From assembly GCA_902812385.1 (NCBI GenBank), contig CADDZD010000003.1, positions 1 to 64,000 of the forward strand: DNA of 64,000 nucleotides, in the 5' to 3' direction. The position numbers and the translations under genes were made by a program. This DNA is from Clostridia bacterium (GTDB lineage: Bacteria > Bacillota > DSM-12270 > Thermacetogeniales > Thermacetogeniaceae). The notes beneath the pieces are model-generated. The model did not search any database, was not told where the DNA came from, and saw only the letters and a list, made by a program, of their open reading frames with translations. Positions 26,416 to 33,894 of the stretch are shown here, in pieces (the stretch's first letter is position 1; each line of letters begins with the position of its first letter).

Positions 26416-26999
26416 TTTTTTTTCACCCTTTCTCCTTTTGCGGGGTGAAATATTTCGTATCCCGTGAGCCTTTCAATCCATGCTAACAACTGGCCGATTC
26501 GGAACATGATCTCCGTGGCTTCTCTGAGGGCAATCCCCTTTCCTAAAGCCTTTCCTCCCACAGACAATGCCGCCACAAAACCTGTCATGACCGTCGTCAA
26601 TAAACCCGATTCGATGCCCGGCCGGTTGGCAAGGAGGCGAAAAACTATCACCGCACCCAGTGATCCTGCAAGGGTACTGGAAATATCCCCCATCACATCA
26701 CTGCAGATCACAGCAACTTGATCGGCATTTTTGATCAACCTTACTGCCTGGCGTGCCCCCATTACCCTGTTGGCCGCCCTGGCATTCAAGGGACTCAGCT
26801 CTGCCGCAGCAGCGGCGAACCCGATCATGTCGAAAATGATCCCGATAAGAATAACCAGCAGCAAAAGGAGAAAAGCTAAGAAAAGAACGACAATTTGCCG
26901 CATCAGTATTTCTGCCAAATAGCTGAAGAGCGAGCTGAAAAAAAAGGTCAAAATGGCGTAACGCAAACCGGTGCGCAGCCATTTAGTTTGTTCCGGCAT
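26412..26999 (-). CDS. oapA: OLE RNA-associated membrane protein OapA (CNNM-like)
   Basis: A 195-residue membrane protein with hydrophobic segments at about 14-32, 36-65, 108-124 and 133-157. The [18 protein letters not shown] stretch and following [19 protein letters not shown] resemble the transmembrane domain of CNNM/CorC-type magnesium proteins, without their cytoplasmic CBS domains. In Bacillus halodurans the protein encoded directly downstream of OLE RNA and upstream of dxs (OapA) binds OLE RNA and localises it to the membrane. Here it occupies exactly that place, between the RNA and dxs, with a GTGA overlap to dxs. ATG start with GGGTGA upstream. The OapA assignment rests on position, size and membrane layout. 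Confidence 0.85.
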   Translation of the reverse strand: MPEQTKWLRTGLRYAILTFFFSSLFSYLAEILMRQIVVLFLAFLLLLLVILIGIIFDMIGFAAAAAELSPLNARAANRVMGARQAVRLIKNADQVAVICSDVMGDISSTLAGSLGAVIVFRLLANRPGIESGLLTTVMTGFVAALSVGGKALGKGIALREATEIMFRIGQLLAWIERLTGYEIFHPAKGERVKKK

Positions 27000-27059
27000 A
27001 TTTTTCAGTCACCCATAAAAAAATAACGGTTAATTAAGGTATATTAAAATTTTTAGGAG

Positions 27060-27681
27060 GTGGGAATTAAGTGGGTGGCCACCCGCCGGGTAAATATTGT
27101 GGCTTAGGTCTAGCAGGTTTTCCCAACGAGGCACCAAAACGTCGCCGTTCTGGCGGTTCCCCTTTAAGCCTGTTCTGTTTCGTTGCCGAAAACAGGGCTA
27201 GATTACCACTTAGTCCACACTTTAATCCCCCGCGGGCGCTGCGATCTGCAGACAGTCTAGGAGATTTCCTCAACGGTTCAACCGACTTCTAGCCTCTTTT
27301 GCAGGGAAGGTTTCAGACAGTCTCTCGTGGTGTCCAGGGCCCTGGAACCACGAGGCCTTTGTTGTCATCCACCAGCCCCACTCAAGGCAGGCTATCCGGC
27401 ATGCTTTACTGCATCCCGGTTCAACCCTGAGCCGTGGTCTATATCCCACGAACTAGGGCCTCCGCGGAGGAAGGGTCAACGCCTACATGCCTTTGTAGAT
27501 CGCCCTTCCCCCTTAACTCCCGGTACAAACCCCCGAATGGGCCTCGGAAGCCGGCACCGGGAACTTCATCGATATGCCCGTGACGGATTTTTAGGCCCGC
27601 CTTTGAAATCGGCTGTCCCGACTAGAATACTGCACCACCCACCATTAATTCACTTCAGCCCGGTAATGTCCGGGTATTGAT
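27060..27681 (-). ncRNA. ole: OLE RNA (ornate large extremophilic RNA)
   Basis: A roughly 610-nt stretch without a plausible gene between ispA and oapA-dxs, the position where OLE RNA occurs in extremophilic and anaerobic Firmicutes. A promoter at 27687-27715 predicts a 5' end near 27680. Both ends pair: RNA segments at 27635-27651 and 27064-27078 form a 15-bp closing helix (8 bp GTGGGTGG with CCACCCAC, then 7 bp GAATTAA with TTAATTC after a 2-nt bulge). Inside are strong hairpins, notably 27324-27354 (about 15 bp), 27168-27196 and the palindrome at 27459-27470. OLE RNA forms a membrane ribonucleoprotein with OapA linked to stress and magnesium tolerance. Identity comes from location, size and pairing; I could not run a covariance model. 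Confidence 0.88.
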
Positions 27682-27686
27682 GTAAC

Positions 27687-27715
27687 ATTATAACATAACT
27701 TATATTTACAAACAA
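27687..27715 (-). promoter_or_regulatory. SigA-type promoter of the OLE RNA
   Basis: On the minus strand TATAAT (27687-27692) lies 17 bases after TTGTTT (27710-27715), just past the ispA stop and 6-7 bases before the expected OLE 5' end. It would allow the RNA to be made independently of the upstream xseA-xseB-ispA transcript. Confidence 0.7.
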
Positions 27716-27728
27716 ATTTTCGTATTGT

Positions 27729-28616
27729 TCAGGATTTCCGGTGCAGTAAGTAGCGTACCGTTTCCCTTAAAAACTCCGCACGCGATCCGAATATTTCGAG
27801 ACTATGCAAAGCCTTGTTCACTTGCTCGGCGGCTAAGCTGCGTGCCTGTTCTATTCCAAAGACCGCCGGGTAGGTAGCCTTCTTTTTGACAAGGTCGCTT
27901 TTTACAGGCTTTCCCAGCTCCCGTTCGTCACCAGTAATGTCCAATATGTCATCGGTGATCTGAAAGGCTAAGCCAAAAGCAGCGGCGTAGTCCGTTAATG
28001 CCTGCAACTGGCGCGCATCTGCCCCCGCCAGCAGAGCACCTGAGCGCACCGCTGCGCGAAACAGAGCCCCGGTCTTGTGTTCGTGTATGTAAGCAAGGGT
28101 ATCGGACACCACCTGAATCCCCTCAGACTCGAGGTCCACAACCTGCCCCCCGATCAGCCCATCGGTTCCCGCGGCCCTGCTCACCTCTTCGACGATCTTT
28201 ACAATCAGCCCGGCGTCAAAACCCTCTTTTTTCAGGTCACTCAAAGTCTGAAAGGCCAGAGTCAGCAATGCGTCACCGGCGATAATCGCCACAGCTTCAC
28301 CGAATACTCTGTGGCATGTGGGTTTACCCCGGCGGTAATCATCATCGTCCATTGCCGGCAGGTCATCGTGAATCAGAGAGTAGGTATGAATCATTTCCAG
28401 TGACGCCGCTACCGGAAGAACCCGCTTTGGCTCCATATTTAGCAACTCGGCAACAGCCAGGACAAGCGCCCCTCGCAAACGCTTCCCACCCGCGAAAAGG
28501 CTGTACCTCATGGCCTCGTGGATTTTAGGCGGGTACTGGGAGGCCGGAGGGAGATAACGGTCTAAAGCGGCGTTGATCATGGCTGCTTTTTGAGCCAGTT
28601 CCTTTTCCCAGTTCAC
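27729..28616 (-). CDS. ispA: Farnesyl/geranylgeranyl diphosphate synthase
   Basis: Prenyl transferase that extends dimethylallyl diphosphate with isopentenyl diphosphate. The 295-residue protein has both aspartate-rich motifs: DDLPAMDDDDYRRGKPTCH (first) and ITDDILDITGD (second). The two-residue spacing DDxxxxD in the first motif is the bacterial farnesyl diphosphate synthase type. GTG start overlapping xseB as GTGA, with GGGGAGG upstream. It precedes OLE RNA and dxs. Confidence 0.95.
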   Translation of the reverse strand: MNWEKELAQKAAMINAALDRYLPPASQYPPKIHEAMRYSLFAGGKRLRGALVLAVAELLNMEPKRVLPVAASLEMIHTYSLIHDDLPAMDDDDYRRGKPTCHRVFGEAVAIIAGDALLTLAFQTLSDLKKEGFDAGLIVKIVEEVSRAAGTDGLIGGQVVDLESEGIQVVSDTLAYIHEHKTGALFRAAVRSGALLAGADARQLQALTDYAAAFGLAFQITDDILDITGDERELGKPVKSDLVKKKATYPAVFGIEQARSLAAEQVNKALHSLEIFGSRAEFLRETVRYLLHRKS

Positions 28617-28855
28617 CTCTGCCTGCCTCCCCCATCCTGGCCGCCGAGCCAGGAAGGAGCTTCTGCATAATAGTCCTCCAGCAGGACCTCGATCTGCTCT
28701 TCAAACTTGTTAAGCTTTGTGATACACAGGCGCAGCAATTTAACCCCTTCTTGAAAGGCTGCAAGGGCCTCGTCAAGGGTCATCTCTCCCTGCTCCAGCT
28801 CCGTAACAACCCTTTCCAATCGCGCCAGGGCTTCTTCAAAGGCTAACTCATCCAT
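28613..28855 (-). CDS. xseB: Exodeoxyribonuclease VII small subunit
   Basis: An 80-residue helical protein that binds several-fold to XseA to form exonuclease VII, which degrades single-stranded DNA to oligonucleotides. The FEEALARLERVVTELEQG and LDEALAAFQEGVKLLR patterns are diagnostic. The C-terminal tail (PSWLGGQDGGGRQR) is not conserved. ATG start overlaps the xseA stop by 8 bases; its own stop overlaps the ispA start. Confidence 0.95.
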   Translation of the reverse strand: MDELAFEEALARLERVVTELEQGEMTLDEALAAFQEGVKLLRLCITKLNKFEEQIEVLLEDYYAEAPSWLGGQDGGGRQR

Positions 28856-30068
28856 GCTGGTCCTCCTTTATTTCTTTAACCAGGCAATGCATGCTTCCGT
28901 CCCCTAAAATCACATCAACCAGTTCCCCTACACCGGTCTCTCGAATCCCCTTGATGATATTACCGGTAGAATGGTTGCGGCAAATACTGTAACCCCGTTT
29001 TAAGATTGCAAGAGGACTAAGGGCATCCAACTTACCCGCGATCAGTTCGGTTTTCGCCCTGGCATTCATGGTTATTGCCCGCGTTCTATCAAGCAAACGC
29101 CGGTTTAGAAAACCCACTTCCTGCTTATGGAGCAACAGGCGACTTTGAACAGAACGCGGCAGGCTTCGACCGGCAATTGTCTTGAGCTTTTCCCGTTTTT
29201 CCTTGAGACCCCGGTTAACAGCCTGCATCAAACGGCCCTGAAGGTTGAATACTCGCCGTTCCAGTTCCCGGCGGTCCGGCACGACAATTTCGGCAGCAGC
29301 AGAAGGTGTCGGCGCCCTTAAATCCGCCACAAGATCCGCGATGGAGTAATCCGTTTCATGCCCCACAGCGCTCACAACGGGGATATGCATACGAAAGATC
29401 GCCCGGGCAACTTCTTCCGTGTTAAACGCCCAAAGTTCTTCGAACGATCCCCCACCCCGGCCGACGATCACCACATCGATGTCGTCACGCCTGTCGAGCG
29501 CCGCGAGAGCTGCCTGAATCTCCCCTGGCGCCTGCTCCCCCTGGACGGCGGCAGGAGCCAAAACAATCGGCATCTGGGGGAAACGCCGTCTGATCACAGT
29601 GACAATATCGTGCCATGCCGCCCCGTTCGGAGATGTGACAACCCCCACCTTGCGCGGCAAAAAAGGGATCGGTTTTTTACGCTCTACGGCAAAGAGCCCT
29701 TCCGCCTCCAGCCTGTCTTTCAGCAGGCAGTAGGCCAGATAAAGGGCTCCCATACCATCCGGCTCTAACTCCTCCACATATAGCTGGTAGCTTCCGTCTC
29801 TCTCATAGAGGCTAATGTACCCGCGCACCAGGACATTCATCCCGTTTGCAGGTAAAAAATCCAGCAGGCAGGCTCGGGAACGGAACATGACACACCGCAG
29901 GCTGCTTGAATCATCCTTTAGGGTAAAGTATATATGTCCAGAGGTATGGCGCTTAAAATTAGAAATTTCGCCGCGAATCCAGAGGTCGGAGAGCAGTGAG
30001 TCAGATTCCAGGAGATTCCGGATATAACCGGTGATCTCCCCTACCCGGTAGATCCTGCGCAGCACCAC
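28848..30068 (-). CDS. xseA: Exodeoxyribonuclease VII large subunit
   Basis: Catalytic subunit of exonuclease VII. The 406-residue protein has an N-terminal OB-fold (about 5-100, with the WIRGEISNFKRHTSGHIYFTL pattern read in part) and a catalytic domain with VGVVTSPNGAAWHDI and the conserved VGRGGGSFEELWAFN and SAVGHETDYSIADLVADLRAPTPSAA elements, in part. GTG GTG start shares one base with the folD1 stop. A coiled-coil region at about 270-350 would hold the XseB subunits. Confidence 0.95.
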   Translation of the reverse strand: MVLRRIYRVGEITGYIRNLLESDSLLSDLWIRGEISNFKRHTSGHIYFTLKDDSSSLRCVMFRSRACLLDFLPANGMNVLVRGYISLYERDGSYQLYVEELEPDGMGALYLAYCLLKDRLEAEGLFAVERKKPIPFLPRKVGVVTSPNGAAWHDIVTVIRRRFPQMPIVLAPAAVQGEQAPGEIQAALAALDRRDDIDVVIVGRGGGSFEELWAFNTEEVARAIFRMHIPVVSAVGHETDYSIADLVADLRAPTPSAAAEIVVPDRRELERRVFNLQGRLMQAVNRGLKEKREKLKTIAGRSLPRSVQSRLLLHKQEVGFLNRRLLDRTRAITMNARAKTELIAGKLDALSPLAILKRGYSICRNHSTGNIIKGIRETGVGELVDVILGDGSMHCLVKEIKEDQHG

Positions 30069-30925
30069 TAGCAGGCCCCGGCCTTTTGTTTAGCGGCCAG
30101 CACCAGGTTATAAATCAGCATGATTATCCGCATCGGTCCGACACCGCCGGGAACAGGTGTGATGTAGCCCGCCACCTGGGCGGCACTGTCGTAATCAACG
30201 TCACCGATCGATTTGCCGTCCACAAAATTGGAACCGGTGTCGATGACTATCGCTCCTGGCTTGATCATATCGCCGGTAATCGCCCTCGGCCTGCCCACCT
30301 CGGTAACAATGATATCCGCTTGCTTTGTATACGGAACGAAATCTGAATCGGGGTGTACCAGGGTAACCGCGCATCCTTTTTCAAACAGCAGAACGGTCAC
30401 GGGTTTGCCGATTTCGATTGACCACCCCACCACTACGGCGTGCTTACCCTTAAAATCGATACCGAGGTTCTCAAGTATTCTTATACAGGCATATGCTGTA
30501 ACACCCAGGTAGCACTTGTCCCCGATCACCATGTTTCCGATGTTCACAGGATGGAAGGCATCCACGTCCTTTTCCGGCAATATGGCGTTCATCACCTGCT
30601 TTTCATACTGGTGCAGATGATGTGGCAGGGGAAGCTGAACCAGGATGCCATGCACCTTATCATCCCGGTTCAGTTTATCCACCAAAGCCATCAACTGATC
30701 GATAGTGGTGTCTTCCGGCAGGTGGTGAACCTCGGCAAAGCCTCCCACAGCTTCGCAGTTTTTGGCCTTGCTCCTCACATAAAGGGCGGAATCCTCGGCG
30801 TCCCCCACCAGAATCAGGGCCATGTGCGGTGTTACACCCTTTGCCTTCAGCTCTTCTACCTCTTTAATCAACTGCTGTTTAATCTCCTCGGCCATCGCCT
30901 TACCGTCAATGCGAACCGCTGCCAT
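30068..30925 (-). CDS. folD: FolD-like methylene-THF dehydrogenase/cyclohydrolase, paralogue 1
   Basis: A 285-residue FolD family protein. FolD oxidises methylene-THF to methenyl-THF and hydrolyses it to formyl-THF. The folate site is standard: Tyr49 and Lys53 (YVRSK), GILVQLPLP, and KDVDAFHP. The nucleotide-binding loop is unusual: GWSIEIGKP instead of GRSxIVGKP, so the Arg that contacts NADP is Trp, and GGVGPMR replaces GGVGPMT. I chose ATG 30923-30925 (AAGGAGG upstream); the open frame to 31126 is a spurious extension. It lies 98 bases after a second folD with complementary changes. Confidence 0.9.
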   Translation of the reverse strand: MAAVRIDGKAMAEEIKQQLIKEVEELKAKGVTPHMALILVGDAEDSALYVRSKAKNCEAVGGFAEVHHLPEDTTIDQLMALVDKLNRDDKVHGILVQLPLPHHLHQYEKQVMNAILPEKDVDAFHPVNIGNMVIGDKCYLGVTAYACIRILENLGIDFKGKHAVVVGWSIEIGKPVTVLLFEKGCAVTLVHPDSDFVPYTKQADIIVTEVGRPRAITGDMIKPGAIVIDTGSNFVDGKSIGDVDYDSAAQVAGYITPVPGGVGPMRIIMLIYNLVLAAKQKAGAC

Positions 30926-30971
30926 ACCATACAACCTCCTTGTTCGTGTATAAAAATCTCGGATAAGGAAA

Positions 30972-31001
30972 GAGAACTGGACCCTCCCGCGTCCAGTTCT
31001 C
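30972..31001 (-). other. Perfect 11-bp hairpin between the two folD genes
   Basis: On the minus strand GAGAACTGGAC (30991-31001) pairs with GTCCAGTTCTC (30972-30982) around an 8-base loop, followed by TTTCCTTATCC. It could be a partial terminator or an mRNA-stability or processing element that sets different levels of the two FolD proteins. The T-tract is too broken for a confident terminator call. Confidence 0.6.
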
Positions 31002-31023
31002 CGGTCAGACACAAGTGCGCTTT

Positions 31024-31893
31024 CTAACCTCTTTTTTCCAACTGCCACTTGGCAGCTTCCACGGTATTCTTCATCAAGATAGCTGTTGTTGCAGTTCCTG
31101 CGCCGCCCGGGACAGGGGTAATCCACGAAGCTTTTTCTTTTGCCACCTCGAACTCCACGTCGCCAACGATCTTCCCGTCTTTTGTGGGATTGATCCCGAT
31201 ATCGACAACAATGGCGCCCTCTTTAATCCAATCTCCCTTGATGAGTTCAGGCACACCCACTGCAACCACTAAAATTTCGGCCCTTCTGACGTGTTGTTCC
31301 GTTAATCCTCTCTTACCGGTTGCAATATGACAGATAGTTGTAGTGCCAAAGCTGTTCAGGAGAAGCAGCGCAGCCGGTTTCCCGACGATGTCGCTGTGCC
31401 CGACCACAACAACCTCTTTACCGTAAATATCGACACCTGTCGATTTAATCAATTCGAAAGCACCAAGGGCGGTACACGGCACCAATCGGGGTTTCCCGAA
31501 GGTAACCAGGCCCATATTTGTTGGAGTGACGCCCTCTACATCCTTCTCGTAGGCAATGCTCCACTGACAAACCTTACCGTCGATCTGTGGTGGAACAGGC
31601 ATCTGAAGGATGATGCCGGAAACGTTCGGGTCGGCATTAAGACCTGCAATATGTTTCAGGAGTTGCTCCTGTGTCGTATCTTCCGGAAGTTCCTGAAGTT
31701 CGTATTTGATACCGCATTTCTCCGCATTCTTCGCCTGGGCATTTGTATAAACCCGTGAGGCATCGTTCTTCCCTACCTGGATGGCCACCAGGCTCGGATA
31801 AACACCTTTAGACTTTAATTCCTCAACATCCTTGACGACCTCTTCCCGAATCTTCTCTGCAAGAGGTTTCCCCAACAATAGTTGAGCCGCCAT
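31024..31893 (-). CDS. FolD-like methylene-THF dehydrogenase/cyclohydrolase, paralogue 2 (catalytic Lys replaced)
   Basis: A 289-residue FolD family protein upstream of folD1. The alignment with folD1 is gap-free at the active site: Tyr49 is kept but the cyclohydrolase lysine at 53 is Gln (YTNAQAK), and KDVDG is KDVEG. The Rossmann part has GHSDIVGKP, closer to the normal GRSxIVGKP, but the end PGGAGTAT differs from PGGVGPMT. Loss of the lysine is known to remove cyclohydrolase activity in other FolD enzymes, so a dehydrogenase-only role is a reasonable inference. ATG start with GGGAGG. Confidence 0.88.
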   Translation of the reverse strand: MAAQLLLGKPLAEKIREEVVKDVEELKSKGVYPSLVAIQVGKNDASRVYTNAQAKNAEKCGIKYELQELPEDTTQEQLLKHIAGLNADPNVSGIILQMPVPPQIDGKVCQWSIAYEKDVEGVTPTNMGLVTFGKPRLVPCTALGAFELIKSTGVDIYGKEVVVVGHSDIVGKPAALLLLNSFGTTTICHIATGKRGLTEQHVRRAEILVVAVGVPELIKGDWIKEGAIVVDIGINPTKDGKIVGDVEFEVAKEKASWITPVPGGAGTATTAILMKNTVEAAKWQLEKRG

Positions 31894-32136
31894 TTTTCAT
31901 CCTCCCTTAATTTATATGATAATTAGTAAAATAAGCCGAACTTTACTTCTCTCACCTCCCAGGAGTTTCGGGTTCCTGTATACGGCAAATAACCCTCTCA
32001 CCTATCCGGTTCCGGACTCCATTAAGTAAAAGCCAAATACGCACACGCTAAGCGTACAAACATATAAGTTCTATTCGTGAAAAACCTTCCGAATTCCTGC
32101 CTTGAGAGCAAAACTTTCTTCAATTTTTAACTCAAG
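31894..32136 (-). promoter_or_regulatory. Structured leader of the folD pair
   Basis: About 240 bases without a gene between the nusB terminator and folD2. On the minus strand 31962-32020 can fold into a three-way junction: a closing GGAGT/ACTCC stem (32016-32020 with 31962-31966), a CCGG-AA-CCGG hairpin (32006-32015) and a GGGTT/AACCC hairpin (31970-31995). It does not match the THF or ZTP riboswitch consensus that I know. No clear SigA promoter stands out. Confidence 0.35.
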
Positions 32137-32170
32137 ATAAAACCCCGGCTTAGCTTTTCAAGCCGGGGTT
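32137..32170 (-). terminator. Rho-independent terminator at the end of nusB
   Basis: On the minus strand AACCCCGGCTT pairs with AAGCCGGGGTT (arms within 32160-32170 and 32141-32151), followed by TTTTAT. The stem includes the nusB stop codon. It ends the asp23-amaP-DUF2273-nusB operon and separates it from the folD genes. Confidence 0.85.
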
Positions 32171-32572
32171 GGCCGCCACCTCCTTTGCTATTCTCCCCAG
32201 GACTCCATTGATAAACCGTGGGGCATCCTCGTCGCTGTAAGTCTTGGCAAGCTCCAGCGCTTCATCTATCGCCACGTTAAGAGGGGTTTCATGATAATAC
32301 AGCATCTCAAAAAGGCCCAGCCTCAAAATGTTACGATCCACATTCGCCATACGAGGCAGGTCCCAGTCGCTGGAATACTGCTTGAGATAATCATCGATTT
32401 CTTTTCGATGCGTCAGAGTCCCCTCCACCAGGGCCCGGGCAAAAGCACCTGTTTCCTCGCTTACCTGAGACTCGCTCAATGTGTACTCCAGCGCACGCTC
32501 CGGTTTGATCTTTCCCACGTCAACCTGAAACAAAACCTGTAATGCTATTTCCCTGGCCCGCCGCCTTCCCAA
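32150..32572 (-). CDS. nusB: Transcription antitermination factor NusB
   Basis: A 140-residue all-helical RNA-binding protein that, with NusE (S10), binds boxA in rRNA leaders and prevents early termination. The RRRAREIALQVLFQ N-terminus, LPRMANVDRNILRLGLFEML core and VAIDEALELAKTYSDEDAPRFINGVLG end are characteristic. TTG start behind AAGGAGGG. It follows DUF2273 and is closed by a strong terminator. Bacillus has the same asp23-nusB-folD order. Confidence 0.97.
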   Translation of the reverse strand: MGRRRAREIALQVLFQVDVGKIKPERALEYTLSESQVSEETGAFARALVEGTLTHRKEIDDYLKQYSSDWDLPRMANVDRNILRLGLFEMLYYHETPLNVAIDEALELAKTYSDEDAPRFINGVLGRIAKEVAANPGLKS

Positions 32573-32607
32573 TAAAAACCCTCCTTACCATCTTTGCTTC
32601 GGGCCTC

Positions 32608-32841
32608 TCAACGCTCGCCGAAGAAGCGATCCCACCAGTCCCCCGGACTCCCATCGTCATCGAAGCGCTTTCCCAAAAAATATCCGATCAGGATACAGAA
32701 GATTATAAAAACAGTTTTCCAAAAGCCAAATACAATTATTAACAGTCCTATGATAAGTCCAAATACAGCACCCAGGACTTTACCACGGTGTGTTTCCAGA
32801 AGCTCCTGTATAATTTCCAGAAATGTTCTACCGCCCCACAT
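32608..32841 (-). CDS. DUF2273 small membrane protein
   Basis: A 77-residue protein with two adjacent membrane helices (about 20-60) and an acidic, tryptophan-containing C-terminus. DUF2273 proteins accompany Asp23 and AmaP in envelope-stress operons of Gram-positive bacteria; their function is unknown. ATG start with AAGGGA upstream, 31 bases after amaP. Confidence 0.85.
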   Translation of the reverse strand: MWGGRTFLEIIQELLETHRGKVLGAVFGLIIGLLIIVFGFWKTVFIIFCILIGYFLGKRFDDDGSPGDWWDRFFGER

Positions 32842-32871
32842 CCGATATCCCTTCTTTCTGCAGTGCCGCCA

Positions 32872-33417
32872 TCATTCAACACGAGCGCGGGGCTCTATAG
32901 AAACGCTGTCGACGCGTACACCTACCTGGAGGACACGCACCCCTGCCTTTTCCTCCAGGTACTCCTGGACGATCTGCTGGATCTCCTGGGATATGGACGG
33001 TATATGAGCCTCCGGATTTACATTCAGGTGAAGGGATATTCCCAGGCCATCGCGGTCACAGCGCAAAACCGGTTTAACTTCACGGACATCTCTCACCTGA
33101 CGGGCAGCGCGGCGAATCAGGTTTTCAAGTGCGGATGCCGCAATCTCAACCCTGCCCAGACCCGTTTCCTGGATGGTTATTTCATGTTCCCGGCTCCTGC
33201 TGAATGCTGTAGATAAAAGCTGTAAAGACATAATAAGTAAAAATACACAGGTGACTATCGCACCCCAGCGGCTTGCGGGATCCACCTTAAAAGCCGACAT
33301 AATATTGGTAGGAAATGTCCATCCCAGCAAGAGAGCAATGGCTACACCGGAAGAAACAAAAACAATTAAGGAAAAAAACACAAGGAGTACCCGGTATGGC
33401 AGATGCGTGGATCTCAT
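32872..33417 (-). CDS. amaP: Alkaline shock response membrane anchor protein AmaP
   Basis: A 181-residue protein with two N-terminal membrane helices (about 8-30 and 52-72) and a soluble domain (about 80-175) with the RRAARQVRDVREVKP segment. In Staphylococcus AmaP anchors Asp23 to the membrane. ATG start overlaps the asp23 stop as ATGA, so the anchor and its partner are translationally coupled. Confidence 0.88.
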   Translation of the reverse strand: MRSTHLPYRVLLVFFSLIVFVSSGVAIALLLGWTFPTNIMSAFKVDPASRWGAIVTCVFLLIMSLQLLSTAFSRSREHEITIQETGLGRVEIAASALENLIRRAARQVRDVREVKPVLRCDRDGLGISLHLNVNPEAHIPSISQEIQQIVQEYLEEKAGVRVLQVGVRVDSVSIEPRARVE

Positions 33418-33806
33418 TTTACCCGTTGCTCTTCCTGGGGTTCCGGGAACGAAACACCCTGCACATGAACATTGACCTCGACAACGGCCAGCCCTGTCAT
33501 GCTCTCAATTGCCTCTTTGACATTCTCCTGCACCTGAACTGCAACGTCAGGAATTCGTACGCCATATTCGACGATCACAAAGAGATCGACCGCCGCCTCT
33601 CGTTCCCCCACTTCCACCTTGATACCCCGGGCTAGATTGCGCCTCCCGAGCATCTCTGCGATGCCGCCGGCAATGCCACCGCTCATGCCTGCAATACCCT
33701 TTACTTCGGTAGCAGCCAGACCGGCGATCACTGCCACCACCTCGTTGGCGATCCGCACCGCTCCCAGCGGAGTGCGGCTTGTCTCCTCAATCTTGCTTTC
33801 GACCAT
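33414..33806 (-). CDS. Asp23/Gls24 family envelope stress protein
   Basis: A 130-residue protein with the Asp23 pattern: GAVRIANEVVAVIAGLAATE near the N-terminus, a glycine-rich stretch, then VDLFVIVEYGVRIPDVAVQV and VVEVNVHVQGV. Asp23 proteins form polymers below the membrane and respond to cell-wall or alkaline stress. It is the first gene of an operon with amaP, DUF2273 and nusB driven by the promoter at 33859-33887. B. subtilis YqhY is the equivalent, between accC and nusB. Confidence 0.93.
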   Translation of the reverse strand: MVESKIEETSRTPLGAVRIANEVVAVIAGLAATEVKGIAGMSGGIAGGIAEMLGRRNLARGIKVEVGEREAAVDLFVIVEYGVRIPDVAVQVQENVKEAIESMTGLAVVEVNVHVQGVSFPEPQEEQRVK

Positions 33807-33858
33807 TTCCCGGTCACCCCCAATAAATTAATTGCTAATTATGCCCAGTCTTAGCCTC

Positions 33859-33887
33859 ATTATACCGAAGGAATGGCGTAATTGCAA
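33859..33887 (-). promoter_or_regulatory. SigA promoter of the asp23-amaP-nusB operon
   Basis: On the minus strand TTGCAA (33882-33887) and a perfect TATAAT (33859-33864) are separated by 17 bases, immediately after the biotin carboxylase stop and about 50 bases before the asp23 start. Confidence 0.8.
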
Positions 33888-33894
33888 AGAAAAA

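Noticed and set aside
27071-27680. Several open frames on both strands (plus-strand 27327-27680 and 27071-27292, minus-strand 27067-27273) between oapA and ispA
   Set aside because: They overlap the paired ends and strong hairpins of the OLE RNA, have proline- and arginine-rich unlike-protein composition, and lack convincing ribosome binding sites.
30926-31126. N-terminal extension of folD1 upstream of ATG 30925
   Set aside because: The extension overlaps folD2, is Arg-rich and unlike FolD, and the internal ATG has an AAGGAGG site.
31894-32136. THF (folT) or ZTP (pfl) riboswitch upstream of folD
   Set aside because: The expected conserved segments of both riboswitch classes are absent, although the leader can fold into a three-way junction.
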